Shown here piece after piece: positions 50,696 through 61,535 of a stretch of DNA of 64,000 nt. Origin of the DNA: Calliopum simillimum (taxonomy: Eukaryota > Arthropoda > Insecta > Diptera > Lauxaniidae); the NCBI GenBank assembly GCA_951812925.1, contig OX638368.1:16617187-16681186 (forward strand), read 5' to 3'. Every line of letters starts with the position of its first letter. Within the stretch, counting starts at the first letter, position 1. Below the pieces are notes generated by a model, which had not been told where the DNA came from, searched no databases, and saw nothing but the letters and a program-made list of their open reading frames with translations. The position numbers and the translations under genes are program-made.

Positions 50696-53600
50696 TTACT
50701 GAATATATGTAAATACATGCGTAGTCTTCATACTACAATATGGAAAACAACGTTTAACTCGAGAAGTAACTAAGTATTTATTCGATTAGTATGATCTTTT
50801 TTTTTCGTTCATAGATATTTTACCTGTTGAGGTAAAATTCGGCTTCGCCCGGGTTCTTGTAAAATTCCATAACTCGAAAACCAGTAATCCGATTTTCATG
50901 ATTTTTTCGATTCAATTGTACGTTATCCGGTGTGAGGTCTGAGTAAAAGCATATTCAACTTCGCCTGGGATATTTAAAAAGTTCTTGGCTTGGGAATTAT
51001 CCAACTGATTGCCGTGATTTTTTTCCAATCATGAATATTAAGCCCTATAAAGTTTTAAAGCATATTTTATTTTAAAACTCCTTCGGTTTCAATATCATAA
51101 AATATATTACACGTATCTGTAACATTTTTGCGTGTATATGAAATCCCCACACACAAAATTTTTCATATCTCTGAAACCTTTTGACAGAGATGTATGAGGT
51201 TAAGTACATATGTTTATAAAATACATCGTGAATGGACGAACAAAGTCGCTCCATGGGCATCTAGTTTTAGATAAAATTTACTAAGATACGTTCCCACTCT
51301 TCCAATTTTAGTTTTTATCAGGGCTATTCTGGAATATTTTTTTGAAAACTTTTTTTGCATGAAAGTGGTGAATCGCACGATAAAAAGTATTATGACCTTT
51401 TTGTGGAGAACCACATACTCTACAAATAATATGGATTTGTAAATACGAAATATCATCGTTTCAGAAATATTCCTAAAAAACTGCAAAACATTCAAAATAT
51501 TCGTCTTTATCATATATGTCCTAAACGGTTACTTTTGGCTTACAAATATGATAATTATTTGTAGAGCATAAGATTTAAAACAAAAATGCTCAAAATACTT
51601 TTGATTGTACCATTTTCATCAAAAACTTTCGAAACAAAAAGTAATTGAAATCGCACGAATTATGAATCAGGGCTACATTTTAAGATCTCGTAAGGTATCG
51701 ATTACATTTTCAAAATAAAAATTTTAAGCTTTTTTAGACAACTTTTAATAGACATGTACAAATATGTACATTAAAAATAATAATACTGGATAAACGATTA
51801 ACTAAACAAAAGTCAAACTCAAAAACAACTACTGTTGCCATGAGATCATTTCTAATTTGAGACTCTGAAACTTTCAATAGCATTTGACGCACTTTAATTG
51901 AATAACATATCGACTCCTTTGTATTAAAAATCCATGTGTATTAAAAATCATCACAAGACTAACTGGATAAATATTGGTGTCTTTTGTTTTAAATAAAACA
52001 AAGATTAAATAGGCAAAAATATTTCAAACATTTGTTTTGCTAAAAAATATTTTCATAAAAATTATATAAAAATACAAAATAAAGCAGACTTTGTTTTGCA
52101 ACATGCAAAAATAAAAACTTTTATTTTTTTAACGCCCACTCCCCAATACACCACACGGTGCACCTTAAAATCATTATAGATAGAATATCAAGCTCAAAAA
52201 AAAGTAATTTCAATTTCATTAAACTAATTAAACACAGCTGTGTGCGATCTCAACAAAACTCTGTGTACAAAAGTGACAGCAGCGAAAAAATGTCAAAACA
52301 ACATGCACACACTGTACAGTGTACACTGAAAAGCGTTGACAACACTTTTTTTCTACGAAATGCTGTTTCTGCTTTTTATTTATTTTAACTTTTGTTATAC
52401 TCTCTATTGAAAAGGTAAATAATTTTTACAGCTGTGGAAATGTTGTTTGCAAAAAAAAATTCAAATATATTAACTAGTAGTTTTTTTTTTTTTTTTTTCA
52501 ATATTCGATTCTATTTGTAAATTTAACAAAACGTTACTTCCGCTACTGTAAATTAAATGGAAAAATATTTAATATTTTACTTTAAAAAGCATAAAAATCT
52601 TGCCAAGTATGCAAACATCTCTCTTCTATGGAAGCAACAATGCGACAGCGACAAACATTTTACTGACATTTGCGGAAATTACGCTTGCCAATCAAGCGGC
52701 AAATCAGCAGCGGCACAAATGCCTTCAACATGTCAAAAAGAAAAGAAAACGTTATTGCACACTCACACACACGCCGATCTAATGAATTAGTTGACATATG
52801 AAGGTTTAAAGAAAATTCTTGCAAAATGAAAATTTATATAAATATTTATAGGAATTGTTTCCATTTCATTTGCATTGCACTTGAAATTAAATTTTACTCA
52901 TACGTCATGTTGTGCTTTGAATGGTGCTGCTGGAATGCTAAAAGTTTGTAATGAAATTTAACAAAAGTACAAAAAAAAATGTTGCAGTTTCAAAGCTAAA
53001 TATTTATACTAAATAATTATGAAATTATTTTGTGTGAAGACTGAGTTGGTGCTGAGATATGACCTTTTGAAGTGACATAATAAAACTTACAGTTCTGGCT
53101 AAAATATGAGTTAGGCTCAAAATGCCATAACTTCGTCAATTTTTGACTCTTATGTGCGATTTTTGATTTAACATCTTTATTTAGTAAGGTCAAACAGTTA
53201 ATTTGGTCACTAACAAGTTATGACCTATTTTGCCAAGCCACACAGTGGTTTGTGAGAGAGCGCTAGCCGGTCATAAGTCTGAAAAAAATGCGTCCAAAAA
53301 AAAATATTATTCCATAAATTATAGATAAATGTAGTAGTTGTTGTAGTAGTTAACAAAGAAAGAGCATGCAAATTCCAAGAAATAAAACCATTTGTGTCAT
53401 GTAAATTTCTTCCAAGAGTGCTTAAAGAATGTCAAAGTTTAAATAAGTGTATCTATACAACTAAATAGTTCTACCTTTTGAAACATTTAGCAAGTTAGTA
53501 TATTTGCTCTAGATTTTCATACTTAGATATTAGTTTTTATCAATATGAAAAAAAAATCGGCATCATTAGAAAAAATCCTTGATTTTAATTCCCAAATTTA

Positions 53601-54134
53601 CAAATTTTGCACTCTGTAGATTGAAACTTAAAGGTTGCATGGCTCAATCATTTCAAGTGTTTAATATAAGCTCTTCTCTAGGTTCTGTGTAATTGTCAGC
53701 AACTCCATTCACACCGTATTTTGGAGTATTATGTGTCTTTCTTCAGAGACTTTTCTGTTTTATTGCAACGCTCCAGTATCGTATAACTAATAACAGCCCA
53801 ACTATTCAAAGTACAGTAATATAATTCAACTTTTGAAATAGTATTTGTAGCATCTAGCTATCCTGCAGGACCACGGAATATTCCAAAACTAGTTTGCAAA
53901 CTACTCCATGAGAGAAACCGACTAGTCGAAATTCTGGTCCCATCACATATAAAGTTATATTTACGTTTTACATTGTTTGTCAATTGTGACCTTATGCATT
54001 ACAATTGGACCAGATAAGGTCAATTGTCTCCTTATGCATTTCATTCGGACCAGAAAATGGCCAATTTTTTTATTTTATTTATAAATTTCAACAAATTAAT
54101 TTGGCATTCAAATTTTACACACAAATGTCAAAAG
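50696..54134. other. Unassigned intron DNA
   Basis: No supported gene. 50820-51130 has phrases (TTCGGCTTCGCCCGGGTT, AACTCCTTCGGTTTC) reminiscent of dispersed insect repeats, but the limits are unclear. ACTTACAGTTCT-type and simple A/T runs elsewhere; a TTATGCATT...GGACCAG phrase is repeated at 53993, 54032 and 55284. Confidence 0.3.
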
Positions 54135-54205
54135 GTTTCATAGCCAAAGAGTTTGTTATATATTTCTGAGCAATGTGTTCCGGGTTCCAATCTAAATGTG
54201 GATGA
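54135..54205 (+). tRNA. Degenerate tRNA-like sequence
   Basis: TAGCCAAAGAG (54141-54151) and GGTTCCAATCT (54183-54193) resemble the A and B boxes of the 61285 tRNA-like sequence, with a matching upstream CAAATTTTACACAC. It appears to be a diverged copy of that module, cut off by the following DINE-1-like insertion. The central C of the B box breaks consensus. Confidence 0.35.
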
Positions 54206-54218
54206 ATATTTTTTTATT

Positions 54219-54972
54219 ATACCCTACACCCAGGGTATATTCACTTTTTCCTTCCATTTGTAACGCAAAGAAGAAGGAGTGGCAGGTATAGAAAAGTATA
54301 TATATTCTTGATCAGCGTCACCTCCTGAGTCGAAACAGCCATGTCCGTCTGTCCGCCTGTCTGGCTGGCTGGCTGTACGTCTGTGGAAATATTTTTTACG
54401 GGAAAACTACGCTAGATAATTCAATGAAATTTGGTACAGTGAATTTTCCGTAAAAGTTAGCTCGAGGGATTGAAAATGAGCGAAATCGGTCAACGGATAT
54501 GCCTACCGCCCATACAAAAAATATATTCAAAATGCAACTTTAGAGTATTTTTCACGAAAATGCAACCACAATACACACAAATACTAGAAATAATTAGCGC
54601 AAGCTCTGGGCAAAACTAGGCAAATTTGCACAAGAGGGCGTGGTACCTCCCATATAAGCAAAAGTTTCAAAATGCCATACTGAAAGAGTTTTTTGAGATA
54701 ATCCAACTTAATTTTACTCAAACATAAAGAACTATAAATGCATGCTCTAAGCAAATAAGCAAAAACTCGGACAAGAAGGCGTGGCACCCCTCATATAAGC
54801 AAAACTTTCAAGACGCTATACTCAAAACGTTTTTTGAGACAGTCCAACTAAATTGCACACAGATACTTAAAACTATAAATGCAAGCTTTGAGCAAAAACT
54901 GGGTGAACTTAGACAAGAGGGTGTGACACTTTCATATAAGCAAAATTTTCAAAATACTGCAGTGTAGGGTAT
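54219..54972. mobile_element. DINE-1/INE-1-like Helitron-type repeat
   Basis: Starts ATACCCTACAC and ends GTGTAGGGTAT. The left part reads TATATATTCTTGATCAGCGT, then CACCTCCTGAGTCGA and a TGTCCGTCTGTCCGCCTGTC-like run, then GAAATCGGTCAACGG, phrases I recall from DINE-1-type repeats of flies. The right part is about three tandem units of roughly 125-140 bp (GGCGTGGYACC, CATATAAGCAAAA, TTTTTTGAGA) typical of such elements. Non-coding. Confidence 0.7.
54590..54960. repeat. About three tandem units inside the DINE-1-like repeat
   Basis: Units share GCAAAAACT, ACAAGAGGGCGTGGYAC, CATATAAGCAAAA and GTTTTTTGAGAYARTCCAAC. The minus-strand 67-codon frame is a reading of this array. Confidence 0.75.
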
Positions 54973-55126
54973 TTAATGTTTGGCCAGGCCAAAGGTAATG
55001 CCCTTACTATTTATTTTATACCTCGGCTATGTTGGACATATGTATCATTTTTTGCTCCGAAGACTCTTCAGGCAAATTGTGTACAAATTAATAGAAATTT
55101 AAAAATTGGAATTGAAAATCACCAAG

Positions 55127-55192
55127 TGGAGGATTTGAACCCGGGCCTCTCCATGCAGTGCAAGTTATTAGACCGATACACTATCGTTTGCT
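55127..55192 (-). tRNA. tRNA-like sequence
   Basis: Minus strand: A box TAGTGTATCGG (55173-55183) and B box GGTTCAAATCC (55131-55141), both matching Pol III consensus. The T stem pairs partly. No surrounding inverted repeat was resolved, unlike the cores at 7845, 42543 and 61285. Confidence 0.5.
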
Positions 55193-55199
55193 CTTTTTC

Positions 55200-57047
55200 A
55201 TAATTGACGAACTGCCAAACAGTACGTAGTAAGTTACGTTATAATTTCACTGATGCAATCGATACACATATGAGACTAATAACAGATTATGCATTACATT
55301 TGGACCATTTTTGATACAATTGACCGACTTTGCAAAAGAGAACAGTGCGCTGTTGTTAACAGCTATTTTTTCCAAAACTATATTTTCATAACAGAGGCCA
55401 CAATGGTGTGCTGCTTCTAAACTGTTATACACTGCGTAGATGAAGAATTTTTTCTACAAGAAAAAAAGTACAATTAAATAGTTAAACTAATATTGATAAA
55501 ATAAAAGCTATTTTTAGAAATGAAGTGGTGGCAACTGTTTAAAGACTTGGAGACAAAAATGTACTTGTGACTTTTCACTTTAATAAGATATATAAAACAA
55601 ATATTTGCTACATACAGACAATAGTTTCACAAACATGCGAGTGACCTTTTTTCTATTTTTAAATTTGCAGTAAAAAAAAATATTCTTATTATTTTTTGTA
55701 TTAAAATTTTTAAAAACATGTATGTTTATTTTGATATATTCATCACAAGACCAGTCAAAATGGAAACAAAGTAAACAATATGAAAACATTTGCCTTCCAA
55801 AAAAAAAAGAAAATACCTTATACACAAGTTATGGAAAACAATAAAACAGACTTGGATTTTTTTGTTTTTTTTGGTAATGCAAACAAAATTCTTGCAAACA
55901 AAGAAAGTGAATTTTAAATATTTGACTAAAAAAAGCAAAAACAAATTTAAGAAAAAACTGATGTTTTCACAAAATGAAATTCAATTTGCAAACTTTCTGC
56001 ATGAATTTCACTCATAGTTGAATTTCTCTTCACTACAAAGCAAAATGTAATACAATAATCAGTTTCCTTCTATCAATATAAAACTGACAATCTATGTCTA
56101 TTGCCGTCAGTCAATCAATTGTTTAGTGTTGTGGAAAATTTCAATTTCCGGTCAAGCAAATGAAATCAAAAAAGGCAACATACAACGTAACATAACATGA
56201 GTAGTGATGTTGTTGAACAAAAGAAAAACCAGAGGAAAACCCAAGCTTTTAAAAAAGCAAGCCATAAATTGAATAAAAAAAAAACAAAGTCTAAGAGTAT
56301 GCAATGAAAACAAATGCAATCAACAATAACATAATAGAACAGCTATGAAAACAATAATAAGAAAAAATGCATTGCATATTTTCAGGCTTTCACTTTAAAA
56401 TTGCGTAAATATCTTTATTAACTTCTTTGGCAAGTGGGTAAACACATTTGTTATCGCCTTACTTGCAATCAACACTCAAGGCAAGAATTTTGAGGACAAA
56501 ACAACACAACAACGCGGTATTCATTGTTTCAAAAAACAAAATGAATTTCATTGAATATCTGTTGTCGACAAAACAAAATCTCTCATTTCGTTGTCTTACA
56601 TAAATCAACAAACGTTTGAAAATACTTAAAATCGCGTGATAAAATCAAAACAAATCAATTAAAAATCGATTAAAATTGTTAATCTTTGATAAAGCAAAAC
56701 ACAACAAATAAAAGTTTGCACATCAAAACATAAATGTCGTTATAAATTCTCACACCTGCTATTTATGGCAGTGCCTCGAAATAAATCTGCCAAATTGGTA
56801 TACAAAAAAAGTACAAAAATATTTAAGTTTTATTTTGTATAAATTTAAAAAGATTTCTAAAAAAGATTAAATTGCTGATTGACGTTTATTTTCGCATATC
56901 TACAAATCAAATTTACTTATATACATACATATAAACATATATGTATTCATGTACATATATATTTTTATTCTACATTCACATATATTAGCAATATCTCAAA
57001 GGCAAACATTTTAATTTATTTATTTTTTCATTTCTTTAATTTTCCAG
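55200..57047. other. Unassigned intron DNA before exon 3
   Basis: AT-rich; no gene or element recognised. ATACATACATATA runs occur near 56915-56970. Ends with a pyrimidine-rich tract and TTTTCCAG acceptor. Confidence 0.35.
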
Positions 57048-57151
57048 GAGTAAATCACGCAGCGTTGATCATGGCCTTGCGGCACCATTCGATTTGGATT
57101 CGTTGCGTTCGAAAGTGGAGGGACGCTTCGAAAGTGTTGATAGATTATCAA
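57048..57151 (+). CDS. Internal coding exon 3 of the same Ser/Arg-rich protein
   Basis: A strong acceptor (TTTCTTTAATTTTCCAG, ending 57047) and donor A|GTAAGT at 57151/57152 bound 104 nt: phase 2 in, phase 1 out, 34 complete codons. Joined to the previous exon it reads RRSKSRSVDHGLAAPFDLD, then SLRSKVEGRFESVDRLS. The GC-rich codons and absence of stops contrast with surrounding AT-rich intron. SKSRSVDHG echoes SRSVDNLS in the exon at 40290, suggesting a run of related phosphorylation motifs. FDLDSLRSKVEGRFESV could form a short amphipathic helix (inference). No known domain recognised. The gene continues past the window. Confidence 0.82.
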
Positions 57152-57689
57152 GTAAGTAGATAAAGCATGCAAATAAGTACAAAGTGAATACATATTGATT
57201 ATACAATTAAACCTGGATAACTGGGTTCTCCAAGGGACCAGCATTTTTATCTCAATTAAAGATGTTCCCATTTACACAGTTTGGAAGAAACTCAAATAAG
57301 TTTGAAAATGACCATTCACAGTCTATTTATGTCAATGATATCATGAAATTTTATAAAAAATCATTTTACAGCCTACAAAGACCGATAAAACTTGCAAATA
57401 CGAATTCAAAATAACAAATTTTACACACATACTATATTATTATTTCCTACTTTTAAATGTTATTTCTAAACGGTCCCAGTTAAAGCAGGAGAACACTATG
57501 TTATAGAGGCGAAAATGCACAAAAGCTTCAGAAATTATATCCCAGATGTAGAGGTTTGATACTCCCAGTGATAGAGGTATTTTGATGCAAAAGTGCTGGG
57601 ACCTTGAAGTGAGTGTCGCTAATAGAGGTTTCCCATTTATCCAGGTCCCGCTTAAGCAGGTTTCACTGTAACTAGCAGTCTGCACGAGA

Positions 57690-58022
57690 TGTCTTGTTGA
57701 AGTTTAAAGACATTTCGTTTCAAGATACTTTATGTCTTGTACCCGGTTTTTATATATCAAATACTTCAGTTCAGTGTCGCGTGCAAATGTCTTGACAGTA
57801 CTTGGATATGAAAGAAGAAAAAACAGATACTGCATAGATTTGTCTTGTTTCATTTGCTTCAATTCAGTTCAGTGTATATACTGTAGTTGTTGTGTACACT
57901 ACAAATGTAGTTTTTTGCTCTCTCTTCTTGTGTCTCTTTTTTGTTCCGTTCTTTGTCTCTCTCGCGAGAATACGTGAATCTACTACATGCTGGGTTGCCA
58001 ATGCGTTGCAACTTGCAAGTGT
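57690..58022. repeat. Dispersed repeat, copy B
   Basis: Direct-orientation match to 17978-18330 over its length, including AAGACATTTCGTTTCAAGAT and ACTTCAGTTCAGTGTCGCG. It lies in a different intron of the same gene. Confidence 0.65.
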
Positions 58023-58209
58023 ATGATTATCATAACTTTTGATGTAGTTTTTCTATTTGTTTATATGAGTGATTCTCCGAAAAATTTACCAAAATATGTC
58101 TTTTTTGTCCCCACCTATTTTTTATATTTTTTTATTAATTGAAGATATGAAATATGATGACCATAATTTCTGAAACGTTTTTGAAAAATGGACAGAGTTG
58201 CCAAACTAT

Positions 58210-58625
58210 TTTTTTTTTTAAGTTTCAACAATATATTTAAAAAATAAAAACCAAATTTTAGTCTCAAAACGCTTCAATAAACTTTTTATAAATCCAACAT
58301 ACAAATATTTTTAAGGTTGCCACATGGTTGTTTTCGAAATTTTGTTGAAATCCTACTTTTTTCACCAAATTTTAATTTTTCATGGCAACCGAACCGAAAT
58401 TAACAACAATAAAAGAACGGATGGCAACACCGAAAAATTTGTACAATTTAAAAAAAATTTATCTGAGCGTTTCTGAAACCAAAAATTTCAATTTAGTCAA
58501 AAAAAGAAAGAACTAAACAAGATTTCCAAAATAATCAGGTGGCAATCCTAAAAATTTATGTTGGATTTTTAAAAAGTTTATTTAAGCGGTTTAAGGTAAA
58601 ATTTTTTTTTTTTTAAATATGAGGA
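58210..58625. repeat. Imperfect hairpin of about 415 bp
   Basis: Left AAACTTTTTATAAATCCAAC (from about 58279) and AAGGTTGCCAC match right GGTGGCAATCC and GTTGGATTTTTAAAAAGTTT in inverse. GGCAACC-type motifs recur in the loop. No termini fixed. Confidence 0.55.
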
Positions 58626-59201
58626 AAGCCATTTAAGTAAAATAAAAATAAAAACAAGCAGCAGCATGTTCACCATTTCTAATTGAATCCCCCCTACGAG
58701 CGTCGCGAGGTTTATGGACATCCGCTATTCCAAAAAAGGAAAATTAGTTCAACAAGTCTAAAGAATTACCCAACAAACAACAATCTCTCGTGAGAGAACC
58801 ATTCTCTCGAAGTAAATTTGACGGAAGAATGACTAGATGGGAGAATGACTAGACGGGAGAGTGACGAAATGTTGCAAATGTTGTTTATTGATTAAGTTAT
58901 CTAAAGATAAAAAATTTACCTGTAGCAATAAAAAAATCTTACAGGAAGAATGACACACACTTGCGTTCTTTACAAAATTTTTAAACTTTTTTTAAAAAAA
59001 ATAAGACTCATCAGCTGAAAAAAATTGAAAACTGAGCCTCCTCTTTCTCTTCACTTTCACTTCTCTTTTTACTAAGTAATTATTTAAGAAATTTACAGTT
59101 AGAATAAGAAAAACTGAGCGGAGTAGATTAAAATGAGATACCAACTTCTATGAATGTCAATTCAATATAAGTAAATTTTTTTCGTAACTGAAATATATAT
59201 A
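58626..59201. other. Unassigned, with short 16-bp repeats
   Basis: At 58824-58866 GAATGACTAGATGGGA is repeated about two and a half times. CCCAACAAAC at about 58770 resembles a CCCA/TGGG left end, but no partner end was found. No gene. Confidence 0.35.
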
Positions 59202-60806
59202 TTAAGGTGGGCCAAATTGTATGGAGGAAATTTTATCGACCTCGGCTACCCCCCTATGTGAAAGTTCATTCAATTCTATGAATATTTGCCCAAGGAACTA
59301 TACCTCTGCGTTCAACTTTAGTTCAGCGCATTTTTGATCGAAAATTGTACCTTTCATCAATAGTTTTTTTTATTTTCATACTAAATTTTAAAAATTTTTA
59401 TAAAGACAAATGTAATGTCATTATATGATTTGGCTGGTATTCTGTCAGTAATCAATTAAATTGGGTTCTGTTTACATAAAAAGTTCACTTTATGGTGTGA
59501 AATTGATGCTGTATATTTAAAAAAATGATATGGGTCAAATAGCCGATTATTATGACCGACTTTCAAAATAAACGATTCATATTTTTGGATGAATTTTTTC
59601 AAACAAAACACCAACTCATGCTGAAAGTTCATTCAATTCTATGAATATTTGCCTAAGGAACCATACCTCTACGTTCAACTTTAGTTCGGCGCATTTTCAC
59701 TTGGAAATTTTACCTTGCGTTTAATATTTATTTTTATGCTTAATTTTCAAAATTCCTTTAGACCCAAAAGTAATATCATAATATGTTTTGGCTGGTGTTC
59801 TGTCAGTAATCAATAAAATTGGGTTCTGTTTTTACGAAAAGTTTACTTGATAGTGTGAAATTGATTATATTTATTCCAAAAAATTATATCGGTCACATAA
59901 CCGATTTATTATAAACGATTCATATTTTTACACAGATTTTTGGTATATTGTTTTGTAAAATTACAAAAAGCGCCTAATTTATTTCCTAAAACTGCCACTA
60001 GATGTTGCCCTAGACAAAAATGAGTGTCAGATTCGGCATCCTAGCATCCAAAAACAATTGGGTTGGTGTTTCGATTGAAAAAATCCATGTAAAAATATGA
60101 ATCGTTTATAATAAATCGGTTATGTGACCGATATAATTTTTTTGGAATAAATATAATCAATTCGGCGCTATCAAGTAAACTTTTCGTAAAAACAGAACCC
60201 AATTTTATTGATTACTGACAGAATACCAGCCAAAACATATAATGATATTACTTTTGTCTCTATAGGAATTTTGAAAACCAAGCATGAAAATAAATATTGA
60301 ACGCAAGGTAAAATTTTCAATTGAAAATGCGCCGAACTAAAGTTGAACGTAGAAGTATGGTTCCTTGGGCAAATATTCATAGAATTGAATAAACTTTCAG
60401 TCTAGGTTGGTGTTTTGTTTGAAAAAATTCATCCAAAAATATGAATCGTTTATTTTGAAAGTCGGTCATAATAATCGGTTATTTGACCCATATCACTTTT
60501 TTAAATATATAGCATCAATTTCACACCATCAAGTGATCTTTTTATGCAAACAGAACTCAATTTAATTAATTACTGACAGAATGCCAGCCAAATCATATAA
60601 CGACTTTACTTTTGTCTTTATAAAAATTTTTAAAATTTAGTATGAAAACAAAAAAAAATATTGATGAAAGGTACAATTTTCGATCAAAAATGCGCCGAAC
60701 TAAAGTTGAACGCAGAAGTATAGTTCCCTGGGCAAATATTCATAGAATTGAATGAACTTTCATATAGGGGGGTAGCCGAGATCAGTTTTCAAATCGGCCC
60801 ACCCTA
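59202..60806. mobile_element. Nested four-arm hairpin element, GGTGGGCC ends
   Basis: Outer ends TTAAGGTGGGCC and GGCCCACCCTAA, in an ATAT-rich context suggesting a TA target. Each half holds two direct copies of a roughly 365-bp module containing GAATATTTGCCYAAGGAAC and TTCAACTTTAGTTC (near 59261, 59622, inverted near 60310 and 60680), so four copies are arranged two direct and two inverted. GGGTTCTGTTTACATAAAAAG and GATTCATATTTTT also recur. The minus-strand frame at 60171-60380 is not a gene. Confidence 0.85.
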
Positions 60807-60815
60807 ATATATGTA

Positions 60816-61533
60816 CACAGTAAAAAGTGATAGTTTACTTTTGATTCTATTCGGTATTGATTTTAAACTGCTTTGGCATTAAATTCAAAATTTATTCCAA
60901 AAAAGATTGAAATTTATTCCGGTAGGTTTTAATTTTATCACAAAAAATATTTACTTTTAAACCATTTAGTTTTTTCAATTTTTTAATACCAAAGTGGCTT
61001 AAAAACAATCCTAAAATAACTTTAAATTCAAAAAACTAATCATTTTTAGTTTTAAAATAAGTCCAAGAAAAGTATTAAAATATTCTCCGCGCCAATTTTA
61101 ATACTTTTGGTTTGAAACTAATGCCATCAAGGTTTTAATTTAGCTTGGAGAGACTTTTTAGTTTCAAAATTTGAAAAACTTTATTTATCAAAAGAGCATA
61201 AAAAAAGAACGAGAACAAAATAACAAAAAAAAAAATTTCTTTTTCAATTGTTTAAATACAAATTTCACACAACTACGTCAATACGTTTGATAGCCGAGTG
61301 AGCTAAAGACTTCGTAATTTATATACACAAGATGTTGTACCCTGGGTTCGAATCTCAGTATGGAAGGAAGTCTTGTTTTTTTTTTTTTTTCAATTAAATT
61401 TAAATTTTTTTTTTTTTCATTTTTCTCCCTCTCTTTATTTATTCCAAAATAGTTTAAAATTAAAACTTTTTTTAGCATTGTTCTATATAAATACTTTTTT
61501 TGGTTTTAAAATTAAACTAAAATTTTTACTGTG
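60816..61533. mobile_element. TIR element with tRNA-like core, TA-flanked
   Basis: CACAGTAAAAA at the left and TTTTTACTGTG at the right, each flanked by TA (60814-60815, 61534-61535). TTTATTCCAAAA motifs lie near both ends. The interior contains a tRNA-like sequence (61285-61365). A deleted relative lies at 50502-50695. No protein frame. Confidence 0.7.
61285..61365 (+). tRNA. tRNA-like sequence inside TIR element
   Basis: A box TAGCCGAGTGAGC (61291-61303), B box GGTTCGAATCT (61345-61355). The T arm CTGGG-TTCGAAT-CTCAG pairs fully (one G-U), the best preserved of the set. A small ACAA...TTGT hairpin between the boxes could be a class II variable arm as in Ser or Leu tRNAs (inference). The acceptor stem is not convincing; no anticodon assigned. 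Confidence 0.6.
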
Positions 61534-61535
61534 TA

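Larger units (their letters stand above)
40362..57047 (+). other. Second intron (about 16.7 kb)
   Basis: From the GTAAGT donor to the TTTCTTTAATTTTCCAG acceptor ending 57047. Contains the dense transposon cluster at 41.8-47.6 kb and other repeats listed separately. Confidence 0.7.

Noticed and set aside
7845..61365. Calling the tRNA-like sequences functional tRNA genes with anticodons
   Set aside because: Acceptor and other stems pair poorly in most, and they lie inside mobile elements; only box motifs are secure.
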